A stretch of 41,485 nucleotides of DNA. Origin: an uncultured Erysipelotrichaceae bacterium (GTDB taxonomy: Bacteria > Bacillota_I > Bacilli_A > Erysipelotrichales > Erysipelotrichaceae). Under the pieces are notes generated by a model. The model ran no database searches. It was not told where the DNA came from and saw only the letters and a list, made by a program, of their open reading frames with translations. The translations under genes were made by a program, and so were the position numbers. Shown here piece by piece: positions 8,731 to 16,614 of this stretch. The stretch spans positions 1 through 41,485 of the forward strand of contig CAKUWO010000007.1 of assembly GCA_934699415.1 (NCBI GenBank). The letters run 5' to 3'. How positions within the stretch are numbered: position 1 is the stretch's first letter; every line of letters begins with the position of its first letter.

Positions 8731-9781
8731 AGATTGCTCCTTCTTTAATGGTAATTACTTTGTTTTCAGAATGATTTAAAGATTCTGGAATAGATGTTTG
8801 GGTGATTATGGTTTGAAAATCATAATCTAGTAGTTTAAATAAGCGCATAACATTAGCACTATCTAATTCTGATAAGATATCATCCAACAATATTATTGGT
8901 TTATCTTTACCCATTTCCTTAAGATAACTGGTTAATGCGATTTTAAAGGCAATCACAACCATTCGTTTTTGCCCTTGTGATGCATAGGTAGAGATTGGAT
9001 AATCATTTAAAGAAAAAGTAATGTCTTCTTTTTGAATACCAAATGTTGCAAAATGCATAATGTAATCTTTTTCTTCGCTTCTTAATAATGCTTCTTTAAT
9101 ATCTTCTTCTTTTCCGCTACAACAACTCTTATAAGTAATTTTTAAATCTAAATCTAAATCACTTAATAAATGAAATATACGTTTGGTTTCTTCTTCCATT
9201 AGAGTGATAAATTTTTTACGCTCTTTAATAATTTTTGAAATCGGTGCAATTGATGCATCATTTAAGATTTCAAGATATTTTTCATCAATCTTCTCTTGTT
9301 TCAAAAGTGTATTTTTTTCTTTAAGAATCTTGTTGTAAGTCAGAAGTGCTTGTAAATAAGAAGATGAAGCTTTAGATATTTCTATATCAATAAGATTTCT
9401 TCTTGAAGATGGTGGAGCATCAAAGATAAAAAGATCGTCTGGTTTAAATAAAATAGTATTTATTTTACCAATATAATCAGAACTTCTTTTTATCATCTGC
9501 TCATCTAACCACAAGGTTTTACCTTTGGGAGAAATCACAATTTTAAAATCATCATCATCAGTGCTAACTTCAATCTTTGCAAATGCACTTCCTTTTTTAA
9601 TCATTTCTTCATCTTTATGACATCTAAATGAGTGGGTATTACTTAAAACAGATAAACTTTCTAAGATATTTGTTTTACCAGCACCATTATCACCAAGAAG
9701 AATTGTTAAAGAAGGATGTAAATCTAGTTCTAAAGTCGCATAATTACGAAAATCACAAAGAGAAAGATGTTTTATAATCAT
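8717..9781 (-). CDS. recF: DNA replication and repair protein RecF
   Basis: RecF is an SMC-like ATPase that helps load RecA at gapped DNA and stalled forks. The 354 residues include Walker A GDNGAGKTN (residues 30-38), the ABC signature YASQGQKRM, and Walker B PIILLDDILSELD. The start overlaps the yaaA stop by 4 bp (ATGA) and the end overlaps gyrB. The order yaaA-recF-gyrB-gyrA is the standard Firmicute arrangement. Confidence 0.97.
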   Translation of the reverse strand: MIIKHLSLCDFRNYATLELDLHPSLTILLGDNGAGKTNILESLSVLSNTHSFRCHKDEEMIKKGSAFAKIEVSTDDDDFKIVISPKGKTLWLDEQMIKRSSDYIGKINTILFKPDDLFIFDAPPSSRRNLIDIEISKASSSYLQALLTYNKILKEKNTLLKQEKIDEKYLEILNDASIAPISKIIKERKKFITLMEEETKRIFHLLSDLDLDLKITYKSCCSGKEEDIKEALLRSEEKDYIMHFATFGIQKEDITFSLNDYPISTYASQGQKRMVVIAFKIALTSYLKEMGKDKPIILLDDILSELDSANVMRLFKLLDYDFQTIITQTSIPESLNHSENKVITIKEGAIYGTN

Positions 9782-9993
9782 GCAATTTTATAAATAACAT
9801 CAGCTATTTCAATAGTATCTCCATGATAAAGTTTCTTACCACGACGGTTTTCATCTTCACCATTTACTAAAACTTTATTTTCAGCAAGGAAGAATTTTAC
9901 TTCACCACCATTAGAAACAATATCAGCCTTTTTTAGTAGCTGACCTAATGTTATAAATTCATCTCGAATTTCAATAATAACAGTCTCTTTCAT
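9778..9993 (-). CDS. yaaA: S4-domain RNA-binding protein YaaA
   Basis: This small S4-domain protein lies between dnaN and recF. The core ITLGQLLKKADIVSNGGEVK and VNGEDENRRGKKLYHGD matches the B. subtilis YaaA type. I prefer the ATG at 9993 (71 residues), which gives the family's usual length before the TLGQ motif. The ATG at 10020 would add nine residues and lies upstream of a TGATATAAT extended -10 box. No Shine-Dalgarno is visible before 9993, and the box places transcription start about at this ATG, so the mRNA may be leaderless. Confidence 0.9.
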   Translation of the reverse strand: MKETVIIEIRDEFITLGQLLKKADIVSNGGEVKFFLAENKVLVNGEDENRRGKKLYHGDTIEIADVIYKIA

Positions 9994-10016
9994 AGGTATT
10001 ATTATATCATTTTTAG
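9994..10016 (-). promoter_or_regulatory. Extended -10 promoter of the yaaA-recF-gyrB-gyrA operon
   Basis: Read on the minus strand, TGA-TATAAT is followed by 7 bases and then the yaaA ATG at 9993. The -35 hexamer is poor, which an extended -10 tolerates. A second TATAAT lies about 21 bases upstream, overlapping the ATG at 10020. The promoter directly follows the dnaN terminator, making yaaA to gyrA a separate transcription unit. Confidence 0.5.
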
Positions 10017-10039
10017 CCATTATAAGCCATAAAAAGAAG

Positions 10040-10072
10040 AGTAAAAGAAAACAGGTATTCCTATACCTGTTT
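10040..10072 (-). terminator. Intrinsic terminator of dnaN
   Basis: Minus-strand stem of 10 bp (AAACAGGTAT/ATACCTGTTT, 10049-10072) with a 4-base loop, followed by TTTTCTTTTAC on the minus strand. It lies 38 bp after the dnaN stop. Confidence 0.85.
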
Positions 10073-10110
10073 GTGTTTTGGTGTGAAATTTATATCTTTA
10101 TTAGCTCATT

Positions 10111-11235
10111 TTAATCATAAGAGCGAACAGGAGATACAAATTGAATCATATTTTCGTCGTTTAGATCTTTAATAATAATCGGTCTTAATTCACCATTAAA
10201 GCAAAGAGTCATAGTATCGGAATGAATAACTTTAATAGTATCTAAGAGATATTTGCCACTACATGAAATTATTAAATCTTCGCCTTCATAAGAAACAGTT
10301 GGGATGGAATCAAAAGACGATCCAATTTCCTGAGACACAGAACGTAAATCAACCTTACCATTTGAAATTGACATTTTGATGATATTTTTATTGCCTTCAG
10401 ATTTAAGAATTGAACATCTTTCAATAGCTGAAGCTAAATCACGACATTTAACAGTTAAAATTTGTGTAAAAGAATTAGGTAATAAAGTAGTAATATTTGG
10501 ATATTTATCATCAATTAAACGAGCTGAAATGATGGTTTTTTCAACGTAAACACACATTCTTGAAGAATCGATTTTTATTACAATTTCTTTTTCATCTTCT
10601 ACTGATGCATAAATTTTATCTAAATATTTAGATGGCAAAACGATATTAAAATGTGCTTCCTCTTCTAAAGGAATCTTTTTCATTGCTAAACGGAATGAGT
10701 CAGTTGCAGCACATAATAATTCTTTACCATTAGCTGTTAAAGAAACACCTGTTAAAGCAGGACGAGTTTCATCTTGTGAACAAGCAAAAGAAATATCATA
10801 AACAATTTCTTTTAAAACGCTTGTTTTTAATTTAAATTCACTACCACTGTTTTCGAAATCAATAGCTGGATAATCTTTAGGACTCATGCCATTAATCTTA
10901 AATAAAGCATTACCAGACTTTAATTCAATTAAAGTACCATCAATAATTTCTAGTGATGTGATAGGATCGCTAAAACGTTGGATAATATCATGAAGATATT
11001 TAGCACTAATAACAATATCTCCAATTTCATAAATTACTAATTGATTTTTATCATCATCACTACTTAAAAAAGTTTTAATTGAGATGTTAGCATCAGAGGC
11101 AATAAGCGTTAACTCATTCTCTTTTGCACTTAAATAGATACCTGTTAAAGAAGGCAATGGGATAGTTGAAGAAATAGAGCGTGATACAAGATTGATTGCT
11201 TTTAATAATTCTTTGGTTGAAATGGTTAAACGCAT
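10111..11235 (-). CDS. dnaN: DNA polymerase III sliding clamp (beta subunit)
   Basis: The 374-residue length matches the three-domain sliding clamp that tethers polymerase to DNA as a dimeric ring. It starts MRLTISTKELLKAINLVSRSI, contains the LIASDANISI and CAATDSFRLA blocks of the repeated clamp domains, and ends with FVSPVRSYD, close to the family's C-terminal M/SPVR motif. An AGAGG site precedes the ATG. It lies downstream of dnaA in the same direction, with two DnaA boxes in between and its own terminator after it. Confidence 0.97.
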   Translation of the reverse strand: MRLTISTKELLKAINLVSRSISSTIPLPSLTGIYLSAKENELTLIASDANISIKTFLSSDDDKNQLVIYEIGDIVISAKYLHDIIQRFSDPITSLEIIDGTLIELKSGNALFKINGMSPKDYPAIDFENSGSEFKLKTSVLKEIVYDISFACSQDETRPALTGVSLTANGKELLCAATDSFRLAMKKIPLEEEAHFNIVLPSKYLDKIYASVEDEKEIVIKIDSSRMCVYVEKTIISARLIDDKYPNITTLLPNSFTQILTVKCRDLASAIERCSILKSEGNKNIIKMSISNGKVDLRSVSQEIGSSFDSIPTVSYEGEDLIISCSGKYLLDTIKVIHSDTMTLCFNGELRPIIIKDLNDENMIQFVSPVRSYD

Positions 11236-11291
11236 ATAAACCTCTTCTTTCTTTTTTATTCTTTTTAATTGATTATTAGTATTATTAGCTT

Positions 11292-11309
11292 TGTGGATAA
11301 TGTGGATAA
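11292..11309. promoter_or_regulatory. Two tandem perfect DnaA boxes between dnaA and dnaN
   Basis: TGTGGATAA occurs at 11292-11300 and again immediately at 11301-11309, both perfect matches to the 9-mer (complement TTATCCACA). Firmicute origins are often bipartite, with boxes on both sides of dnaA, so this may be the second half of oriC or a control site for dnaN. The remaining 137-bp gap shows nothing else clear. Confidence 0.75.
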
Positions 11310-11372
11310 GTTGCAGAAGTATTGAAATTACTAGAATAATTCTTGTTGAAAAGCTGAATATAACCAGTTGAT

Positions 11373-12725
11373 TTAATGTAATTTAATCTCCAAATCACGA
11401 ACCACTTGCGCGTAAACGGAAGACTTTTTACATTTCTCTTCTACAGTGTCGCAAGCATTGATAACGGTGGAATGATCTCTTTTTCCAAAAGATCTACCAA
11501 TATCCTTAAATGAAGCATCAAGTTTATTTCGACAAAGATACATTGCGATATGACGTGCTGTAGCGATATTTTTAGTGCGACATTTTGAATTAAGCTGTGC
11601 AACGGTTAAACCATAATAATCAGCAACCATTTTCTTAATTTTATCAATTGTTAATTCTTTTTGAGTATCAACGGAATTATCTTGGAAAGCAGCTACACAA
11701 ACCTCTAAACCAATTTCTTTATCAGGTGCAAAGTTAATGGAATAGAATAACAATCTTGTTAGTGCTCCTTCAAGTGTTCTAACATCGCTTGCAAAATTAT
11801 TAGCAATATAAGATACAACTTCATCTGAGATAGTTTGATTGTTTCCAATAGTGTTAGAGATTTTCATTTTTAAGATATTAACTGCTGTTTCATATTCAGG
11901 AGCTTCAATATTAACATTTAAACCTTGGTTAAAGCGTGAAATGATACGATCTTCTAAACCTTTAATCTCGGATGGCATACGGTCAGCAGTGATACATATT
12001 TGTTTTTTGTTATTTACAAGTTCATTAAATACCGAGAAGAAAATTTCATGTGTTTTTTCTTTACCGGCAATAAATTGAATATCATCCATCAATAAGACAT
12101 CTAATTGTTTAAAGCTTGATTTAAATTCATCAACCTTTTTTTCTTTGACTGATTGATAAACACCTTCAACAAAATCAGATCCTGAAATATAAGCAATCTT
12201 TTTTGATGGTGAAATTTCTTCAATACGATTAGCAATCGACATCAATAAGTGGGTTTTACCAACTCCTGAATTACCATAAATAAATAATGGGTTATAGATA
12301 AGTCCGGGGTTATCAGCAACTGTCATAGCAGCTGTTTTAGCTTGAATATTGCTTCTTCCAACAACAAATGAAGCAAAACTATATTTACTATTGAAATCAG
12401 TTTTAATGAAGCGATTTGCAAAGTTTGAAGCGTTTGATTTTTCTTCTTTTGAAGCTATCTCGTTAGCATCTTTTAATACTAATTTAATTGAAGAATCATC
12501 AACTATAGTTTGTAAAGCCTTCTCAATAATGTTGTGATAAGTTGTTAAAGCTGAAAAACTAACAAAATTAGATACTGAAACTAATGCTTCACTATTATCT
12601 AAAGATAAAAGCTTTGAATCATCAAAGCACATAAAAATTTCATTCTTTGGAAATTGTTCTGACTGCTTAACACATTCAATCGTCTTTTTCCACAAATCAT
12701 TTAAGTAATATTCTAATGTGTTCAT
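11373..12725 (-). CDS. dnaA: Chromosomal replication initiator protein DnaA
   Basis: DnaA is the AAA+ initiator that binds DnaA boxes and opens oriC. Domain I spans about residues 1-85, followed by a short linker. The AAA+ core starts near residue 110, with Walker A GNSGVGKTH (151-159) and Walker B LLMDDIQF (211-218). Domain IV has CRTKNIATARHIAMYLCR and the DnaA signature FGKRDHSTV, which contact the box. The 450-residue length is normal. It is transcribed away from the box cluster at 12.74-13.08 kb. The upstream Shine-Dalgarno is weak (AGAAAGAA). Confidence 0.98.
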   Translation of the reverse strand: MNTLEYYLNDLWKKTIECVKQSEQFPKNEIFMCFDDSKLLSLDNSEALVSVSNFVSFSALTTYHNIIEKALQTIVDDSSIKLVLKDANEIASKEEKSNASNFANRFIKTDFNSKYSFASFVVGRSNIQAKTAAMTVADNPGLIYNPLFIYGNSGVGKTHLLMSIANRIEEISPSKKIAYISGSDFVEGVYQSVKEKKVDEFKSSFKQLDVLLMDDIQFIAGKEKTHEIFFSVFNELVNNKKQICITADRMPSEIKGLEDRIISRFNQGLNVNIEAPEYETAVNILKMKISNTIGNNQTISDEVVSYIANNFASDVRTLEGALTRLLFYSINFAPDKEIGLEVCVAAFQDNSVDTQKELTIDKIKKMVADYYGLTVAQLNSKCRTKNIATARHIAMYLCRNKLDASFKDIGRSFGKRDHSTVINACDTVEEKCKKSSVYAQVVRDLEIKLH

Positions 12726-13208
12726 ATAAAATTCTTTCTACTTTTCCACATAATTATAGCTTTTAAAGAATGACTATTCTATATCTCAAAAGGCTATCAA
12801 CAAAGTTATCAACATAGAAAAACAAATACTAAACCTTATAAATAAAGAACTTTAAAGACTTATCATCACTTATCCACATGACAAAAAACCAAGAAATATT
12901 GTGGATAAGTTATCCACAATCCACATGAGTCTTGATAAGTGTGTGAAGAAACAAATTATAAACATTAAAAATAAAAGTTATCCACATAACAAGTACCCTT
13001 TTTAAGGTAATAAATGTCATTTTCAACAAAAATAATTAACGGTGGATAAGTAATAAAAAAGATGTTTAAAAACAGTTTGGATAAATTATTTTCTTACAAA
13101 AAGGTGTTTTTGTAAGGTTACTATTTAAGTTAAATTAAAGAAAAAAGCTATAAATGTAGGCGTGTTAAATGTTCACATAAAATTCACATATTCATCCCAT
13201 GAAAATAA
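12726..13208. other. oriC: Chromosomal replication origin (oriC)
   Basis: This is a 500-bp gene-free, AT-rich region upstream of dnaA. Perfect DnaA boxes lie at 12870-12878, 12900-12908 (inverted), 12910-12918 and 12978-12986. One-mismatch boxes lie at 12742-12750, 12806-12814, 13041-13049 and 13076-13084. The AT-rich stretch at about 13010-13160 is a plausible unwinding element, but I cannot place it exactly. Gene direction flips across this region. The usual neighbours rpmH and rnpA are absent; a cysteine hydrolase gene follows instead. Confidence 0.9.
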
Positions 13209-13237
13209 TTGACATAAAAAAAGAGAAATGCTAAAGT
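13209..13237 (+). promoter_or_regulatory. Sigma-70-type promoter of the cysteine hydrolase gene
   Basis: TTGACA (13209-13214), a 17-bp spacer, then TAAAGT (13232-13237), 27 bp before the ATG at 13265. The perfect -35 with optimal spacing suggests good expression. Confidence 0.7.
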
Positions 13238-13264
13238 GAATCCATAGAAAGGTGGAATTTTACT

Positions 13265-13957
13265 ATGGCTAGAAATGCTTTTATTATCATCGATCAGCAG
13301 AAAGACTTCAACTTACCTGGAGCTCCATTCAGAGTTGACTGCGGTCTTGAAGCTGAACCTTACATCGAACAGGCTCTTGCAGCTACTCGTGAGGTAAACA
13401 AGGAAATCAACAATATCCCTGTTTTCCATGTATTCCGTTACTATCGTGCAGACGGAACAGATTGCGAAATCACACGTTATGACGCTTTCGCTTCAAAAGG
13501 CTATCATGGTTGCACAATCGGCGAAGAAGGCGCTGAAGAATTAGATCCAATCCATCCAATTCCAGGTGAATACTGCATCGTTAAACAGCGTTGGAGTGCA
13601 TTCTTCCACACTGAATTAGATCTTATTCTCCGTCGTTTAGGTGTTAAACAGGTTATCTTAACAGGTGTTCAGACTCCTAACTGCGTTCGTGGAACTGTTT
13701 GGGATGCAAACTCTCTCGATTACGAAGTAATCGTATTAACAGATGCTACAAATGCTAAGACTCCAGAAGTTCATCAGGCTAACCTCTTCGATATGAAGAA
13801 CATCGGTATCAAGATGATGACTACTGCTGAATATGTTGAATGCTTAAAGAAAGATCCTAAGGGACCTGAAGCTACATTCCAGGAAAGAATCCGTGCAGAA
13901 ATCGAATCACGTCATGCTGTACCTGAACCACACGATTTCTACTATCGTAACAAATAA
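13265..13957 (+). CDS. Isochorismatase-like cysteine hydrolase
   Basis: The 230-residue protein has the isochorismatase/nicotinamidase fold. The catalytic triad is visible: D10 in FIIIDQQKDF, K107 in IVKQRWSAF, and C140 in TGVQTPNCVRG, where the G134-V135 cis-peptide also sits. Members hydrolyse amides such as nicotinamide, N-carbamoyl compounds or isochorismate, and the substrate here cannot be assigned. Codon use is unlike its neighbours, with frequent CTC, CGT, ATC, TTC and CAG, which suggests high expression or acquisition. It has its own promoter, an AGGTGG site and a strong terminator, so it is monocistronic. It sits where rpmH/rnpA usually lie. Confidence 0.9.
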   Translation: MARNAFIIIDQQKDFNLPGAPFRVDCGLEAEPYIEQALAATREVNKEINNIPVFHVFRYYRADGTDCEITRYDAFASKGYHGCTIGEEGAEELDPIHPIPGEYCIVKQRWSAFFHTELDLILRRLGVKQVILTGVQTPNCVRGTVWDANSLDYEVIVLTDATNAKTPEVHQANLFDMKNIGIKMMTTAEYVECLKKDPKGPEATFQERIRAEIESRHAVPEPHDFYYRNK

Positions 13958-13990
13958 GCTGTTACACATTTAAAAGCATACATAAGTAAA

Positions 13991-14020
13991 TAAAGGACTG
14001 CTGATGCAGTCCTTTCCTTT
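13991..14020 (+). terminator. Intrinsic terminator
   Basis: AAGGACTGC-TGAT-GCAGTCCTT (13993-14014) followed by TCCTTTT. It is a perfect 9-bp stem after the cysteine hydrolase gene. Confidence 0.9.
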
Positions 14021-14037
14021 TGTCTTATTTAATTAGA

Positions 14038-14043
14038 TATAAT
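14038..14043 (+). promoter_or_regulatory. -10 box just before dinB
   Basis: TATAAT lies 6 bases before the dinB ATG at 14050, so transcription would start at or next to the start codon. No ribosome-binding site can be seen, and no good -35 is visible. Confidence 0.45.
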
Positions 14044-14049
14044 TAATAT

Positions 14050-15297
14050 ATGGATAATAATCGTATTATATTCCACATTGATGTCAATTCAGCTTTCCTT
14101 TCATGGGAAGCTGTAGATCGTTTAAAGAAAGGTTCTACTATTGATTTAAGAAAAATACCTTCTGCTGTTGGTGGCGATGTTGAATCTAGACGTGGCATCA
14201 TTACTGCCAAATCAATTCCAGCCAAACAAAAAGGTGTTATTACTGGTGAACCTGTCGGAAATGCTTTAAGAAAATGCCCTAATTTATACCTAGTACCATC
14301 AAATTTTAAGTTATATCTCACCTCTTCTAAAGCTTTTATGGATATTTGTCATAAATATTCATCAATACTAGAGCCCTATTCAATAGATGAATGTTTTATA
14401 GATTTAACAGGGACAGAAAAAATCTATGGAGATCCTATTAAATTAGCTTATAAATTAAAAGATGAAATTAAAAATGAGTTAGGATTTACTGTGAATATTG
14501 GCATTGGGCCTAACAAATTATTAGCTAAAACAGCTGGTGATTTTGAAAAGCCTGATAAAGTTCATACTCTCTTTTATGATGAATTAGAAATTAAATATGA
14601 CCCTCTTGATGTTGGTGACATGTTGTATGTTGGTAAAAAGATGGCTAAAAACTTACATGATTATGGTGTTCATACTATTAAAGATTTAAAAGATGTCGAT
14701 ATAAAAAAGTTGATTCAATGGTTTGGCAAAACAACCGCTTATTCTTTAAAAGAGAGAGCTTTAGGAATTGATAATTCACCTGTTGAAATCGAAAAAAGTG
14801 ATGCGAAATCAATATCGATTGCAACTACAACAGAAGATAATATTTTAACAACCGAAAAAGCCTTCTCTATTATTAAAACTTTAGCTGAAGAAGTATCAAA
14901 GAATGTCAGAAGAGAAAACTTTAAAGCTCAAACTCTAGCTTTAACAATTCGCAGCAATACATTTAAAGATCGACGCAAACAAAGGAAACTAACCATTCCT
15001 ACAAATACTACCAAAGAAATAGAAAAAGTTGCACAAGAAATTTTTATTGAACTATGGGACCACAAGACCCCATTAAGATTATTGGGTATATCATTAAGTG
15101 ATTTAATTAAAGAAAATAATGAACAATTATCTTTATTTGAAAATATTAACCAAAGTCATGAAAAAGAAAAGAAGATAGACCAAACCATAGATATCATTAG
15201 GAAGAAATATGGTAGTGATATTATAGGTAGGGGACAAAAGAGTGATAATGGTGATATAGCTAAAAAATCAAAAGCTAAAGAATTTTTTTCACAATAA
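14050..15297 (+). CDS. dinB: DNA polymerase IV (Y-family translesion polymerase)
   Basis: This is an error-prone lesion-bypass polymerase of 415 residues. The palm motifs carrying the metal-binding acids are FHIDVNSAF (D11) and SIDECFIDLT (near residue 113). The thumb and helix-hairpin-helix region has NIGIGPNKLLAKTAGDFEKP, and the little-finger domain covers about residues 240-350. A possible clamp-binding sequence is QLSLFE at the start of the C-terminal tail. The start is the first in-frame ATG at the family's normal N-terminus, but it has no Shine-Dalgarno and follows a TATAAT by only 6 bases. It is flanked by terminators. Confidence 0.95.
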   Translation: MDNNRIIFHIDVNSAFLSWEAVDRLKKGSTIDLRKIPSAVGGDVESRRGIITAKSIPAKQKGVITGEPVGNALRKCPNLYLVPSNFKLYLTSSKAFMDICHKYSSILEPYSIDECFIDLTGTEKIYGDPIKLAYKLKDEIKNELGFTVNIGIGPNKLLAKTAGDFEKPDKVHTLFYDELEIKYDPLDVGDMLYVGKKMAKNLHDYGVHTIKDLKDVDIKKLIQWFGKTTAYSLKERALGIDNSPVEIEKSDAKSISIATTTEDNILTTEKAFSIIKTLAEEVSKNVRRENFKAQTLALTIRSNTFKDRRKQRKLTIPTNTTKEIEKVAQEIFIELWDHKTPLRLLGISLSDLIKENNEQLSLFENINQSHEKEKKIDQTIDIIRKKYGSDIIGRGQKSDNGDIAKKSKAKEFFSQ

Positions 15298-15342
15298 ATT
15301 CAGACTTATTTATTAAGATTTTTAGTAAGTGGAGGTATAAAG

Positions 15343-15582
15343 ATGCTTTCTATTTTAATTACATTATTAACAGGTGCTTTAGCTGGATATCTAGCTGGCA
15401 AAATTATGAATACCAAAAATGATGATATCTTAACTAATATCATTCTTGGTTTAATTGGTGGCATTGTTGGCTCTTTAGCTTTAGGAATTATTGGTATTTC
15501 AGGTAATGGCTTAATCGGTGGCACTTTGGTATCGGTTGTTGGAGCCTGCCTTTGCATTTATATCTATCGTAAAATTAAATAA
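15343..15582 (+). CDS. GlsB/YeaQ/YmgE-family small membrane protein
   Basis: The 79-residue, glycine-rich protein has three predicted membrane segments. It contains GALAGYLAGKIM and IILGLIGGIVGSLALGIIG, the pattern of the transglycosylase-associated (GlsB/YeaQ/YmgE) stress family. GGAGG lies 9 bases before the ATG. The molecular role of the family is not settled. It stands alone, with a terminator after it. Confidence 0.85.
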   Translation: MLSILITLLTGALAGYLAGKIMNTKNDDILTNIILGLIGGIVGSLALGIIGISGNGLIGGTLVSVVGACLCIYIYRKIK

Positions 15583-15607
15583 TTTTATTAAATATCAATT
15601 ATAAAAA

Positions 15608-15649
15608 CTCCCCTTTTGGATAAATATCATTAAGGAGAGCTTTTTTTAA
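15608..15649 (+). terminator. Intrinsic terminator after the GlsB-like gene
   Basis: CTCCCCTT and AAGGAGAG pair with one mismatch across a 16-base loop and are followed by CTTTTTTT. Confidence 0.6.
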
Positions 15650-15664
15650 ATTTAAAAATAAAAA

Positions 15665-15719
15665 TGGTTAATCGGTAAAGTATGAATCCTAGAATAGGAC
15701 AAAGGAGACCGATTAACCA
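15665..15719 (-). terminator. 55-nt nested hairpin, terminator-like on the minus strand only
   Basis: TGGTTAATCGGT (15665-15676) and ACCGATTAACCA (15708-15719) form a perfect 12-bp stem. Inside it TCCT-AGAAT-AGGA (15687-15699) makes a second small stem. Read on the minus strand, it is followed directly by TTTTTATTTTT, as in an intrinsic terminator. The plus-strand side has no T-run. No minus-strand gene lies upstream for 7 kb. Confidence 0.6.
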
Positions 15720-15762
15720 CATATATTTTATACCACATTTTAAGAAATTTTGGTGTTTTCCC

Positions 15763-15768
15763 TATAAT
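15763..15768 (+). promoter_or_regulatory. Possible -10 box before the 47-codon ORF
   Basis: TATAAT with TTAAGA at 15740-15745, 17 bp upstream, as a weak -35. It would give a leader of about 40 bases before the ATG at 15814. Confidence 0.35.
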
Positions 15769-15789
15769 CTTCAAAATTAAAAATAAGGA

Positions 15790-15856
15790 ATAACAATATA
15801 ATAAGGTAATATCATGAAAATGAAAAATATTAGTATTGAGTTAATTATATTGTTAT
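15790..15856. repeat. 13-bp inverted repeat enclosing the start of the 47-codon ORF
   Basis: ATAACAATATAAT (15790-15802) and ATTATATTGTTAT (15844-15856) are perfect complements separated by 41 bases that hold the ribosome-binding region and start codon. In RNA this would put the start region in the loop of a long hairpin. Confidence 0.55.
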
Positions 15857-15957
15857 CAAATAATTTAGTTGCTTATAAAACAATAAACAATATCACCAAA
15901 AAAGAAACAATTAAGGCTACAAAAGCAACAAAAGCTAAAAATTTTTTAAATAAGTAA
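15814..15957 (+). CDS. Possible 47-residue small hydrophobic/basic protein
   Basis: The ATG is preceded by a weak AAGGT site at 15803-15807. The product has a hydrophobic stretch (about residues 6-22, ISIELIILLSNNLVAY) and then a strongly basic tail with repeated KAT units (TIKATKATKAKN). This layout recalls type I toxin peptides, but I recognise no family. Spontaneous ORFs of this size are common in AT-rich DNA, so expression is uncertain. The surrounding region 15583-16054 otherwise contains only the hairpins described separately. Confidence 0.35.
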   Translation: MKMKNISIELIILLSNNLVAYKTINNITKKETIKATKATKAKNFLNK

Positions 15958-16054
15958 ATTATTTAGTTAAAAAGCTAGATAGCTTATATAAATTAATGCT
16001 TAGAAAATATAGATAAATACTTTATCATTAATAAGAATATAAAGGAGAATTAAA

Positions 16055-16582
16055 ATGAATATTTCAGTATTTTTAGGATCTGCTGATGGTAGATGCCAAG
16101 TATATAATGATGAAGCTTATAAAATTGGTGAATTAATCGCATCAAAACAACATACTTTAGTATATGGTGGTGCTCTTTGTGGCAATATGGGTGCTACTTA
16201 TCGTGGATGTAAAGAAAATGGCGGTAAAGTAATTGGTATTATGCCACAATTCTTTGTTGAAAGAGGAATTGGTGCTGTCGATAGTGATGAATTTATCATT
16301 ACTAAAGATATGGATGAAAGAAAGAATTTATTAATTAACAAATGTGATGCAGCTATTGTTTTACCTGGTGGGGTTGGAACACTTGAAGAAATGGCTGATA
16401 TCATCTCTTTGAATAAATTAAAAAGAATTGATAAGAAAGTTATTATTTATAACCCTAATGGCTTCTATGATTCGATTAGAATTTTATTCATCAAAATGAT
16501 TGATGAAGGCTTTTTAACGGAAGAAAACCTTAAAAATGTTACATTTGTTGATACCATCGAAGAGATTGCTGAATTAATCTAA
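16055..16582 (+). CDS. LOG-family protein (nucleotide 5'-monophosphate phosphoribohydrolase)
   Basis: The 175 residues carry the LOG-family signature PGGVGTLEE, a Rossmann-type start MNISVFLGSADGR, and the LVYGGALCGNMG loop. Family members release the base from nucleoside 5'-monophosphates, including cytokinin nucleotides. The motif with its catalytic Glu is intact. The bacterial physiological substrate is unclear. AAAGGAG lies 8 bases before the ATG. The SNF2 gene follows after 32 bp and may be co-transcribed. Confidence 0.9.
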   Translation: MNISVFLGSADGRCQVYNDEAYKIGELIASKQHTLVYGGALCGNMGATYRGCKENGGKVIGIMPQFFVERGIGAVDSDEFIITKDMDERKNLLINKCDAAIVLPGGVGTLEEMADIISLNKLKRIDKKVIIYNPNGFYDSIRILFIKMIDEGFLTEENLKNVTFVDTIEEIAELI

Positions 16583-16614
16583 ACAATCTCATCTAAAAGA
16601 TTTAAAATTAAAAG

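Noticed and set aside
12841..13050. CRISPR-like repetition in the origin region
   Set aside because: The repeated 9-mers are DnaA boxes in both orientations with irregular spacing, not direct repeats with unique spacers.
14043..14321. Minus-strand ORF opposite the dinB start
   Set aside because: It is a shadow of dinB with no ribosome site and no family resemblance.
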